64,000 nt of DNA, taken from UBA6244 sp965140775 (lineage in GTDB: Bacteria > Bacteroidota > Bacteroidia > Bacteroidales > F082). The notes under the pieces are model-generated. The model saw only the letters and a program-made list of their open reading frames with translations. It had not been told where the DNA came from and did no database searches. Both the position numbers and the translations under genes were made by a program. Shown piece by piece: positions 17,395 through 25,828 of this stretch. The stretch lies in contig OZ223471.1 of assembly GCA_965140775.1 (NCBI GenBank), positions 2,170,001 to 2,234,000 of the forward strand, in the 5' to 3' direction. Positions within the stretch are counted from its first letter, which is position 1. Every line of letters begins with the position of its first letter.

Positions 17395-18220
17395 TTCAGC
17401 TGTGCAAAGTCCTTTGCTCCAATTAAAAAAACTGGGTACCGGTTATGGCGCGAACAAGAAGCCTGTGCTCATAGGTAAGGGCATGGAGGCTTTGATGACG
17501 GAAGGAAGCTTTACGGCGATATTGGGCCCCAATGGCAGCGGAAAATCTACTTTGTTGAAAACCATTTTGGGACACCTCACACCTTTAGCCGGAGAGGTTT
17601 GCTGGCGGGGTACATCCATTCAAAGGATGTCCGTAAAACAAATTGCCCGATACATGGCGGCTGTGCTCACCGACAAAATCGACGATCGCTACCTCACGGC
17701 CTACGACGTGGTTTCTACCGGAAGATATCCTTATGGTTCGTTTACAGGCAAACTCAACCTGTCGGACCGGGACATTATTTCGGCGGCCATGGAGGCTACG
17801 CAAGTGACTCAATTTGGCAAAAGAGCCTTCTATACCCTGAGCGATGGCGAAAAACAAAAGACCATGATTGCGCGGGCCATCGCCCAACAAACGCCACTGA
17901 TTTGTTTGGACGAACCCACTGCTTTTATCGATTCTCCCGGAAAAGTGGCCATCATGCAACTGCTTAAAAAACTCGTTGTTGAGAAACATATCAGCATATT
18001 AATGACCACCCACGACAGCGAATTGGCCCTTCAATTTGCCGATGAACTCTGGTTGGTGGGCAAAGACCATACGCTGGAAACAGGTACCCCCAAAGATTTG
18101 ATTGCCAACGGCCACATCAATCGCCTTTTCGACCAGCAAGGGGTGAAATTCAATCCTGCTACCTTGCGGTTTGAGTCAGAAATTTTCGCTTCCCAAACCA
18201 ATACGAAACATCATGACTAA
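17384..18220 (+). CDS. ABC transporter ATP-binding protein (FecE/BtuD type)
   Basis: A 278-residue ATPase that powers the FecCD importer. Walker A GPNGSGKST lies near 46-54, the Q-loop near AAVLTDK, the signature YTLSDGEKQK near 147-156, Walker B LICLDEPT near 169-176 and the H-switch MTTHD near 206-210. The signature reads LSDGE instead of LSGGE, as in several Bacteroidota importers. It overlaps the permease gene by 11 bp upstream and the amidohydrolase gene by 8 bp downstream. The substrate is undetermined and follows the binding protein. Confidence 0.93.
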   Translation: MENNSAVQSPLLQLKKLGTGYGANKKPVLIGKGMEALMTEGSFTAILGPNGSGKSTLLKTILGHLTPLAGEVCWRGTSIQRMSVKQIARYMAAVLTDKIDDRYLTAYDVVSTGRYPYGSFTGKLNLSDRDIISAAMEATQVTQFGKRAFYTLSDGEKQKTMIARAIAQQTPLICLDEPTAFIDSPGKVAIMQLLKKLVVEKHISILMTTHDSELALQFADELWLVGKDHTLETGTPKDLIANGHINRLFDQQGVKFNPATLRFESEIFASQTNTKHHD

Positions 18221-19853
18221 ACAGTTCTTCCTTGTAGTTTTACTCATACCCCTGATGATTATGAATGCTTGTACCTCACCAAAACAACCGGTTGATTTAA
18301 TCGTTTACAACGCACGCGTATATACCGTGGATACCGCATTTTCGGAAGCTGGTGCTTTCGCAGTTAACGATGGCCGTTTTCTGGCTGTGGGCAGCGATGC
18401 CGAAATTCGCCAAAAGTATGAGGGCAAGCAAACAATGGATGCAGGCGGAAAGCCTGTATATCCCGGTTTTAACGATGGTCACAGCCATTTTTTGGGTTAC
18501 GGAGTCTGGCTCACACAATATGCCAATCTGGTAGGGTTGTCTTCTTTTGAAGAAGTGCTGGAGGTGTTAAAAAAGTTTCACCACGACAATCTTGATGGTT
18601 GGGTGCTGGGACGTGGCTGGGATCAAAATCTCTGGCAAAACAAAGAATTTCCTGTCAAGGATAAGTTGGATGTTTTGTTTCCTGATGTGCCGGTTGTGCT
18701 TACCCGAATCGATGGTCATGCTGTTTTGGCCAACAAAGCCGCCCTTGAGGTAGCAGGTGTGGATGCCAAGACGGTAATTGCAGGAGGGGAAATTATAAAG
18801 AGTGGCGGAAAACTAACGGGCATGTTGCTGGATAATGCGGCGGATAAAATGAAAGCCTGTGTTCCGGAACTTTCCTTAAATCAAAGGGTAAGGGCATTAT
18901 TGCTGGCACAGAAAAATTGTGTGGCACAAGGACTTACCACTGTTTCGGATGCCGGTTTGGATAAGGAAGATGTGCTGCTCATCGATTCACTTCAAAAGAC
19001 CGGGGAGCTCAAAATAAAGGTGTACGCCATGCTTAGCCCTACTGCCGAAAATCTGGAATATTTTCTCCCCCAAGGCCCCCTTCATCAGCCTAAACTAACG
19101 GTGAGCAGTGTGAAATTGTACGTCGATGGTGCACTTGGTTCGCGCGGAGCCCTTTTGATTGAACCCTATGCCGACGATCCCGGCAATCATGGCTTGCAGA
19201 TGGAGCCGAACGCCTATTACGACAGTATTTGTCAGTTGGCATATGACAATGGTTTTCAGGTAAATACCCATGCCATTGGCGACGGAGGTAACCGCTTGGT
19301 ACTTGATACTTATGGAAGGATACTCAAGGGAACTAACGACCGGCGCTGGCGCATCGAACATGCCCAGGTGGTGCATCCCGACGACATGAAAAAGTTTGGG
19401 CAATATTCCATCATTCCTTCCATCCAAAGTACCCATTGCACTTCCGACATGGATTGGGCTGATGAGCGTTTGGGTGCCGACAGAATAAAAACTGCCTATG
19501 CCTATCATGAATTGCTCATGCAAAATGGGTGGCTTGTCAATGGAACCGATTTTCCCATCGAGGATATCAGTCCGTTGTTTACGTTTTACTCATCTGTAAG
19601 TCGCAAGCATCAAAATGGTGAGCCTGCAGGCGGATTTCAAATGGAGAATGCCCTTTCGCGGAAGGAAACCCTCTGTTCCATTACCCTGTGGCCGGCCAGG
19701 GGAAGTTTTGATGAGCATAACAAGGGTAGCATTGAAGCAGGCAAACAAGCTGATTTTGTGATACTCGACGCCGACATCATGCAAGTACCCGAAAACGAAC
19801 TATATAAGGTGAAGGTATTGGAAACCTGGGTGGATGGAGAAAGGGTTTATTAG
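18213..19853 (+). CDS. Amidohydrolase family lipoprotein (YtcJ-like)
   Basis: A 546-residue metal-dependent amidohydrolase of the amidohydrolase-3/YtcJ type. The start at 18213 gives a lipoprotein signal (LLIPLMIMNAC, Cys about 20). Metal-binding and active-site segments are visible: GFNDGHSHFLGYG near 78-90, a Lys/Asp-containing KLYVDGALGSRGALL near 300, NTHAIGDGGNRL near 350, WRIEHAQVVHPDD near 378-390 and GTDFPIED near 445. It probably hydrolyses an exocyclic or amide bond of an extracytoplasmic substrate; the substrate is unknown. It overlaps the ATPase gene by 8 bp, so it is co-expressed with the importer, which may link the enzyme to the imported compound. Confidence 0.88.
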   Translation: MTKQFFLVVLLIPLMIMNACTSPKQPVDLIVYNARVYTVDTAFSEAGAFAVNDGRFLAVGSDAEIRQKYEGKQTMDAGGKPVYPGFNDGHSHFLGYGVWLTQYANLVGLSSFEEVLEVLKKFHHDNLDGWVLGRGWDQNLWQNKEFPVKDKLDVLFPDVPVVLTRIDGHAVLANKAALEVAGVDAKTVIAGGEIIKSGGKLTGMLLDNAADKMKACVPELSLNQRVRALLLAQKNCVAQGLTTVSDAGLDKEDVLLIDSLQKTGELKIKVYAMLSPTAENLEYFLPQGPLHQPKLTVSSVKLYVDGALGSRGALLIEPYADDPGNHGLQMEPNAYYDSICQLAYDNGFQVNTHAIGDGGNRLVLDTYGRILKGTNDRRWRIEHAQVVHPDDMKKFGQYSIIPSIQSTHCTSDMDWADERLGADRIKTAYAYHELLMQNGWLVNGTDFPIEDISPLFTFYSSVSRKHQNGEPAGGFQMENALSRKETLCSITLWPARGSFDEHNKGSIEAGKQADFVILDADIMQVPENELYKVKVLETWVDGERVY

Positions 19854-19871
19854 TTCAAGGGTTCGTCAAAC

Positions 19872-20078
19872 GAATTAAAGAACAACCCCGACTATCTCAT
19901 CATCGCCTAAGGCCTGGATACGGCCAAAGACGACCCCACCGGTACCTGGAGTTTGTCGGCCAAAGACTTTGAAGAAAACGGACGAACGATCGGACAATTG
20001 AAGTTGCCTACCCCGGTGATGCAGGAATGTGGATACAAAAACCGAAGTCTTGGAACTAATGCCCGTCATTTTTTAAGG
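19872..20078 (+). pseudogene. Remnant of a histone deacetylase-family gene (3' part)
   Basis: In one frame the spacer encodes a recognisable C-terminal fragment of a histone-deacetylase/acetoin-utilisation-family protein: NNPDYLIIA, a stop codon where that family has a small residue, GLDTAKDDPTGTWSLSAKDF, then TPVMQECGYKNRSLGTNARHF. The N-terminal two thirds with the metal ligands are absent, and an in-frame TAA interrupts the fragment. It begins about 18 bp after the amidohydrolase stop and ends about 45 bp before the MITE. Assignment rests on remembered family motifs. Confidence 0.7.
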
Positions 20079-20123
20079 GTTTGCACGTTGGAAATACGCA
20101 ATAATTTCTTTCTTAAATGGAAA

Positions 20124-20340
20124 CATTGATGTCCGGTTAAAAAAATATTTCGTCCCTACGGGACTTTTTATAGACCTTAATATGCTTTCTACCAACATCT
20201 TGTCCCTACGGGACAGCCCCGTTAGGGGCTAAATATGGGTAGAATATAAAACAACCCCCACTATGGTGAAGTCCGCCATGGGCGGACGATATATATCAAG
20301 CATTGTAGCGTTTTCTGTTTAATTTTATCGGACAACAATG
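20124..20340 (+). mobile_element. MITE-like element, copy A
   Basis: Non-coding element of 217 bp. It begins CATTGATGTCCGGT and ends with a degenerate inverted copy (ATCGGACAACAATG). It is flanked by a perfect 9-bp direct repeat AAATGGAAA at 20115-20123 and 20341-20349. Internally it carries the palindromes GTCCCTACGGGAC (twice), AGCCCCGTTAGGGGCT and CGTCCGCCATGGGCGGACG. It is nearly identical along its length to the inverted copy at 49068-49279. Confidence 0.88.
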
Positions 20341-20385
20341 AAATGGAAATTATTACTTCCTTGGATGTTGATACAAATATTTCAG

Positions 20386-20393
20386 TATATTTG
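20386..20393 (+). promoter_or_regulatory. Bacteroidota -7 promoter box TATATTTG
   Basis: Perfect TAnnTTTG box 30 bp upstream of the ATG at 20424. It supports that start over the longer frame from 20343. TTG at 20361 is a possible -33 element (22-bp spacing). The box lies 45 bp right of MITE copy A. Confidence 0.6.
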
Positions 20394-20423
20394 ATACGTT
20401 ATCCTAACCACAAATTTATTCGT

Positions 20424-22283
20424 ATGAGCACAACCGTTTTCAGGAAGCCCCTGAGGTTTTATTCCGACCCCAAAAGAGTGATTACCCGTTTTTTCTTTCC
20501 CGGCCCGGAAACCCGTGTACAATCCATCATCAAAAAAGTGATGGAGATGCCCGAACCTGCTGCAAAACTTGTGCTCAATCAGTCGCTTCGTGATTTTTCG
20601 GCCCGACACCGCAATATCTCGAAGATTTTTCAAAAGCATTTCGACAGGGTGCGGGATATCATGGCTGGTCGCAATGGTGATTTAAACCAGCTTTCGGAAT
20701 ATAAACGTCTGCTCATAGGCGCGTATTTTACCAGCGAATATTCCATCGAGTCGGCGGCGTTTTTCAACCCTTCCATGGTGGCCGATCCCGATCAAACCGG
20801 ACTGCAAGAAGGCGAAAAGCGTGTGATCATCAGCTTTCGGGCCACCGGAGAGGGGCATATTTCGTCCATCGTTTTTCGGGGTGGAATACTTGATAAAGAC
20901 AACAATTTGCAGCTAAAACCTGTGGGAAAGCTGGTGGACGAACCCGAGGCCATCAAAAATTACGTGTATCAAAAAGAAACCTTCTGTCAAAAACTGCACG
21001 AAATGCATATTCAGGATGAAATCATCAACGCAGTAATGGACAAGTTGCGGTTTGAATTCGACTACAACGAACTCAACAATGCCCTGAATCAGGCCATCAA
21101 CGAAATAAACCCCGATGCACAGCAGAAACAAATGTTTCAAACGGTGGCCTGGCTGGCAGATTCACATTACGAAATTTCGTTTTCGCTGGATACGGCCATT
21201 TCGGAAAGGGTGATTTTTCCCATCGCTGCCGCCGAAAGTAATGGCATCGAAGACGCCCGTTTTGTTAAGTTTACCGAAGACAATGGCACCATAAAATATT
21301 ATGCCACTTATACGGCTTACAATGGTTTTTCCATCATGCCCAAATTAGTGGAAACCAAAGATTTCTACGATTTTAAAATAATGCCCATTCATGGTGAAAA
21401 TGCTCAAAACAAAGGAATGGCGCTTTTTCCCCGCAAGGTAAATGGCAAATATGCCATGTTGTCGCGGCTCGACGGTGTAAACAACTACATCATGTTCTCC
21501 GACGATATCAACCTGTGGCATGAGGCACAAAAAATTCAGGGGCCCAGTTTTCCCTGGGAATTTATTCAAATTGGCAATTGTGGGTCGCCCATCGAAACTG
21601 AATATGGCTGGTTGGTCATTACCCACGGAGTGGGAACCATGCGAAAATATTGTTTGGGTGCCACTTTGCTCGATTTGGACGACCCCACCAAGATCATCGG
21701 ACAATTGAGTGAGCCCTTGCTGTCGCCCAACGAAGAAGAGCGGGAGGGATATGTGCCCAACGTGGTGTATTCGTGCGGATCCATCGTGAACAACAACGAA
21801 TTGGTGCTGCCCTATGCCATGTCGGACACCGCTTCCACCTACGCCTGTGTTCCCCTCGACGAATTGCTTAGCCGGCTGATTCCCTCGGAGTACAAAAAAG
21901 GCAAAGGCGCCGATGTAATCAAGAAAAAACGTATTCTGGTGGTGGAAGATGAGGTGATCAACCAAAAAATTATTTCTGCCATTTTGAAAACTGCCGGATA
22001 TGAGGTGGAAGTAGCTCCCGACGGAATTGTGGCGCTGATGCAAATTGCCCAGCAAAATTTCGATTTAATCTTATCCGACATCGCCATGCCAAACATCGAT
22101 GGATACCAATTGCTTGAATATATCAACCAGAACAACATTGATATACCGGTGGTATTTATCTCCGGACATACGAGCGAAGAGGCCGAAATCAAAGGCTTGC
22201 AAATGGGAGCCGTGGAATATATCAAAAAGCCCATCGATAAGGACTTGCTGGTGCTACGGCTGAATAATATCCTGAAGCATTAA
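20424..22283 (+). CDS. GH130-like glycosidase/phosphorylase fused to a receiver (REC) domain
   Basis: A 619-residue protein with two unrelated modules. Residues about 60-485 match the GH130 five-bladed beta-propeller family (beta-mannoside phosphorylases and beta-1,2-mannosidases): EDARFVKF, YYATYTAYNG, a KGMALFPRKVNGKYAMLSR segment, GNCGSPIETEYGWLVITHGVG, and PNVVYSCGSIV near the end. A Lys-rich linker (about 488-502) leads to a complete response-regulator receiver: acidic pocket VVEDE, phosphoacceptor Asp in LILSDIAMPNIDG (near 552) and conserved Lys in YIKKP. There is no signal peptide, so it is cytoplasmic. Phosphorylation could tune the enzyme, which is inference. It is convergent with the glycosyltransferase at 22287; the stops are 3 bp apart. 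Confidence 0.88.
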   Translation: MSTTVFRKPLRFYSDPKRVITRFFFPGPETRVQSIIKKVMEMPEPAAKLVLNQSLRDFSARHRNISKIFQKHFDRVRDIMAGRNGDLNQLSEYKRLLIGAYFTSEYSIESAAFFNPSMVADPDQTGLQEGEKRVIISFRATGEGHISSIVFRGGILDKDNNLQLKPVGKLVDEPEAIKNYVYQKETFCQKLHEMHIQDEIINAVMDKLRFEFDYNELNNALNQAINEINPDAQQKQMFQTVAWLADSHYEISFSLDTAISERVIFPIAAAESNGIEDARFVKFTEDNGTIKYYATYTAYNGFSIMPKLVETKDFYDFKIMPIHGENAQNKGMALFPRKVNGKYAMLSRLDGVNNYIMFSDDINLWHEAQKIQGPSFPWEFIQIGNCGSPIETEYGWLVITHGVGTMRKYCLGATLLDLDDPTKIIGQLSEPLLSPNEEEREGYVPNVVYSCGSIVNNNELVLPYAMSDTASTYACVPLDELLSRLIPSEYKKGKGADVIKKKRILVVEDEVINQKIISAILKTAGYEVEVAPDGIVALMQIAQQNFDLILSDIAMPNIDGYQLLEYINQNNIDIPVVFISGHTSEEAEIKGLQMGAVEYIKKPIDKDLLVLRLNNILKH

Positions 22284-22286
22284 ACC

Positions 22287-24506
22287 TTAAGGTTGTACAA
22301 ATGGTTTTGTAAGCAACCACGACAGAAGGTAGGCTATCAGGCTTTCTGCTCCCTGATTGCGGTTCACATTCATTTCTTCCAATCCATCGTTACATCCAAA
22401 AGTGTGTTCGTCGTAGAGCGGCATGTTCAGCTCGTTCATGCCCAAAAACCAGTTGAAACAGGTGATGATTTTCCGGGTAAATTCTTCCCGACGGGTTGCA
22501 CGGTAGGCACAATGATAGAGCCAAACCATGGCCATGGCATCAATGGGTTGCTGAGCATAGGGACTGGTTTTGTCGTGATGGGCCAGCCACCAGGTCTTAT
22601 TTCCAATCAGGGTAAGTTGTTGGTTCACGAAACATTTGGTCTCGAGAAATTTCCTCGAACGTTCTGCAATATCCAGGTATTCTGCCTTTTCGGTGAGTTC
22701 GTAGGCCACATACAGCGAGGCGGGAAGTAGTCCGTTGTCGTAGGTAATGGACGATTCGAACCACGACCAATTTTTCTGCTCGAAATCCTGGTATTTTTGG
22801 AGCAATTTGTTGGCCAGATGCATGAGCATGTGAAGGTATCTTTCCTGATCGGGGAATTTTTTGATGTAATGGTACAATCCAAAAATGCAATTGGCATATC
22901 CCCGTGCATGGGTTAGCCTATCGATTCCGTTCAACGCTTTAAAAAACAGGTCCATTCCCACCTGAAACAGCGAATCGTTAGGTGCAAACCTGATGAGGGT
23001 TCCCAATGCCCACATGGCGCGCCCGTAGGCATCGTCGGAACCGGTTTCTTCCGTAAGTTGGTGATCGTAGGTGAGGTAGTTCTTAAAGGTGCCGTCCTCA
23101 TTTTGCAAATAGGCCAGATAGGAGGTGTACCTATAAATAAGTGGTAAAAACTTCGGATCGCCGGTTTGTTGATAGGCTTGCAAACAGACAATTAATGCAC
23201 GGGCATTGTCGTCGAGACAATAACCCGATTTAAAATTGGGAACACATCCGATGGCGTGTTGAACGATCCCGCTGTCGTCGGTCAAACGTTGCAAATGGTC
23301 GATGTTGAATTCAGGAAATACATATTCAGGTTTTTTGACCCGATTTCCGTTATTCAGTTGAATTTGAATGGCTTCCTGAAAGGTGGTAATGTATTGAAAT
23401 CCGATTTTGGGCCACGAAATGGTGAGTCCGTGCGCGTAGGCACGTTCGCTCAATTGTTTGAGCTCGTGTGGGTTGTCGAGTAGTTCGTTGATGAGTTTTG
23501 ACAAACCGCGGTAATCTTTAAAATCGAACAGGCGGCCACGACCCTCGTTCAATAGTTCTTCGGCGTGCCAGTAAGGAGTGGAGATCACCGCCGAACCACC
23601 ACCTACCGCATAACATAAGGTGCCGCTGGTGATTTGGGCCTTGTTGAGGTAGGGTGTAACGTACATGTCGCAATGCAGCAGGTAGTTGGTAAGTTCGCCC
23701 TCCGACACATATTCATTGATGAATTCTACGTTTTTCTCCAAATGGAGGTCTTTGGTCAGTTGCATCAGGTATTCCCGGTATTCTTCGCCGGCATGGGCAA
23801 CCACATGGGGATGGGTTTTGCCGAGCACTACATACAGCACTTTGGGATGTTTTTTCACCACTTCGGGCAAGGCTTTAATCACCGTTTCAATTCCTTTGCT
23901 TCGGCCAATAAGTCCAAAAGTGAGTAGGGTAGGCCTATTTTCCCAGCCTTGGGGTGCCAACATCTCTTCTTTGTTGATGTTTGCAAAGTCGGGTACGCCA
24001 TGTTCAATTCGAACGATTTTCGACAAAGGAACATCAAACACCTTGTTCAGAAATTCAATGGCCAGTGAGTTCATAATCACTACCTTATCGGAATATCCGG
24101 CGATTCTTTTCAGTACTTCCTGCTGGTGAAAGGTGGGCGTTTGAAGCACCGTGTGAAAGGTAGAAACCACCGGTAATTTAAGTCTTTGGAGCAAACTAAG
24201 CAGATACAGTCCGCTTGCACCACCATAAATGCCGTATTCGTGTTGCAGCAAAAACAGGTCGGCACCCGATGCATTCACATAGTCGGCTGCAGCAAGGTAT
24301 TCTGTCGGGTTTTGGTCGGCTATGGTATATTTCACTATTTCAGGATAGTCGTATTGCTGTTGTTTGTCGTTCATGGCAATCACTTCAATTTCCATGTCCA
24401 TTTGGTGGTCGCCGGCCGCTTGCAAAATCGATTTTACGAGATTTTCGGTAAAGGTGGCAATACCGCATTTACGGGGAGGGTAGTTTCCCAAACAAATTAT
24501 TTTCAT
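22287..24506 (-). CDS. GT4-type glycosyltransferase with C-terminal helical-barrel domain
   Basis: A 739-residue cytoplasmic protein. Residues 1-390 are a GT-B glycosyltransferase of the GT4 type: N-terminal GNYPPRKCGIATFTENL, HEYGIYGG near 90, a donor-domain strand LTFGLIGRSKGIETVIKALP and LGKTHPHVV. Residues about 400-739 form a second, mostly helical domain with CLDDNARALIVCLQAY, DDAYGRAMWALG, SWFESSITYDNGLLPASLYVAYE and QPIDAMAMVWLYHCAY, resembling the (alpha/alpha)6 barrels of some glycosidases. The convergent GH130-REC gene suggests the pair makes and breaks the same mannose-containing glycan; this is inferred from families and position. Sugar donor unknown. Confidence 0.85.
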   Translation of the reverse strand: MKIICLGNYPPRKCGIATFTENLVKSILQAAGDHQMDMEIEVIAMNDKQQQYDYPEIVKYTIADQNPTEYLAAADYVNASGADLFLLQHEYGIYGGASGLYLLSLLQRLKLPVVSTFHTVLQTPTFHQQEVLKRIAGYSDKVVIMNSLAIEFLNKVFDVPLSKIVRIEHGVPDFANINKEEMLAPQGWENRPTLLTFGLIGRSKGIETVIKALPEVVKKHPKVLYVVLGKTHPHVVAHAGEEYREYLMQLTKDLHLEKNVEFINEYVSEGELTNYLLHCDMYVTPYLNKAQITSGTLCYAVGGGSAVISTPYWHAEELLNEGRGRLFDFKDYRGLSKLINELLDNPHELKQLSERAYAHGLTISWPKIGFQYITTFQEAIQIQLNNGNRVKKPEYVFPEFNIDHLQRLTDDSGIVQHAIGCVPNFKSGYCLDDNARALIVCLQAYQQTGDPKFLPLIYRYTSYLAYLQNEDGTFKNYLTYDHQLTEETGSDDAYGRAMWALGTLIRFAPNDSLFQVGMDLFFKALNGIDRLTHARGYANCIFGLYHYIKKFPDQERYLHMLMHLANKLLQKYQDFEQKNWSWFESSITYDNGLLPASLYVAYELTEKAEYLDIAERSRKFLETKCFVNQQLTLIGNKTWWLAHHDKTSPYAQQPIDAMAMVWLYHCAYRATRREEFTRKIITCFNWFLGMNELNMPLYDEHTFGCNDGLEEMNVNRNQGAESLIAYLLSWLLTKPFVQP

Positions 24507-24802
24507 ACACGGGCTAATTCTTGCTGCAATTTATGAAAAAAATCAATTGGCGCAGAGATGTTGAGAAAATTTGTGTGATGCGGGCAATAGGGAGAATTTT
24601 ATGGGTGGCACGGTGATTTTGTAGGTTTTGCGAAGGTGCACAGAGAAGTCGCTCTGTTACACGGAGCTTTTAGTTGGTTGCTCGAATAGAATTATAGTGC
24701 TGTATAATATGTTCGGAAAGCGTCATCAAAAGGACTGATGAGCAGCCACGCGTTGAATGAAACCTGTGGGGCGTTTTGATCGGGATAGCCAGATAGAATA
24801 TG
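24507..24802. other. Non-coding spacer, about 300 bp
   Basis: No convincing gene. The stretch around 24630-24665 (GCACAGAGAAGT and TTACACGGAGC) resembles the repetitive spacer text also seen at 58800-58850. Nothing else recognised. Confidence 0.4.
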
Positions 24803-25480
24803 CTAAAAACAGACACCCACGGTGATATTGAAACCATTCATGGGGGTGCGTTTATTATTCAGATCAGACACGTTGGGCCAATAGGCGCCGTCATCGTTGT
24901 TTTTTAACTTTAGTCCGCCGAAATCGTATTCAAAACCCAGCATCACAAAGGCCAATTTTACATTAATTCCGGTGGAATACATCATCTGTACATAACCATA
25001 ATACATATCCTGACCGTTGTCGAAATCTTTGTTGTTGTCGTAAATAACACCCGCCCAAATGGGGTTAATCTTGAAAAAGGCATCAAATGCAACGGCCCTA
25101 GCAGGTGACCAGGTGAAGGAAGGACCAATTTTTGACCCAGCAAAGAAATTGTACAGCTTAAAATTGTCCGGCTTATTGAAGGCTTGCACTTTAAGGGTTA
25201 AAAAATCGGCGTTGATGCCAAATCGCATGTGGTCGCCCACATTGATGCCGTTGAGCATAAAAATGGTTCCGATTTCAAAAATGCCACCAATTCTGGATTC
25301 CGCACCCAGTCCGGCTTTTAAGGCATTGGCATCTTTAAAACCATAATATTGCCAAACCGGAGTAGAAAGCCCTACCCGGAGGTAAGTTCTTTTGTTGAGG
25401 TCGCCCGACTCAAAATCCTGAGCAGTTGCTCCAAGGGAGAAAAGCAAGATGGAAAACAGAAGGAGTGTAAGTTTTTTCAT
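24803..25480 (-). CDS. Putative outer-membrane beta-barrel protein
   Basis: A 225-residue protein with a clear signal peptide (about 1-20, ending GATAQ). The mature part alternates aromatic and hydrophobic residues in short strands separated by turns (for example RVGLSTPVWQYYGF, MRFGINADFLTLKVQAF, GINVKLAFVMLGFEYDFGG) and ends in a strand with a C-terminal Phe (NITVGVCF). This is the outer-membrane barrel pattern of Bacteroidota. No specific function can be assigned. The neighbours (glycosyltransferase and ion channel) give no hint, and it appears monocistronic. Confidence 0.7.
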   Translation of the reverse strand: MKKLTLLLFSILLFSLGATAQDFESGDLNKRTYLRVGLSTPVWQYYGFKDANALKAGLGAESRIGGIFEIGTIFMLNGINVGDHMRFGINADFLTLKVQAFNKPDNFKLYNFFAGSKIGPSFTWSPARAVAFDAFFKINPIWAGVIYDNNKDFDNGQDMYYGYVQMMYSTGINVKLAFVMLGFEYDFGGLKLKNNDDGAYWPNVSDLNNKRTPMNGFNITVGVCF

Positions 25481-25828
25481 GGGTTTTCGTGTCTATGTGT
25501 TGGAGATGTTTGTACAGACAATCATGCTCCTGTTTAGAATCATTTTTAATTAGATAGCAGGTGCGAAATTAGTAATTATTTTGCGATCAATAAATAATTT
25601 GGGAAATTTTAGTCGCGGTATGGATCATTTTTTTAAATGTGAAAGGCCCGTTGTTGTGTCACGAAGTCCGACGGAGAAGGCACTGAGTTCCTCGAAGCAA
25701 TTCGGACGAATAGGAGGGTTGGGGTACCTCACTGCCAGCTGTGAAACCCGAACGGATTGCACGAAATGCGTTGAATTTTGGTTTTGTAAGACCGAAGTAG
25801 TGGGGCTGCGATTTTTATTCAATTCATG

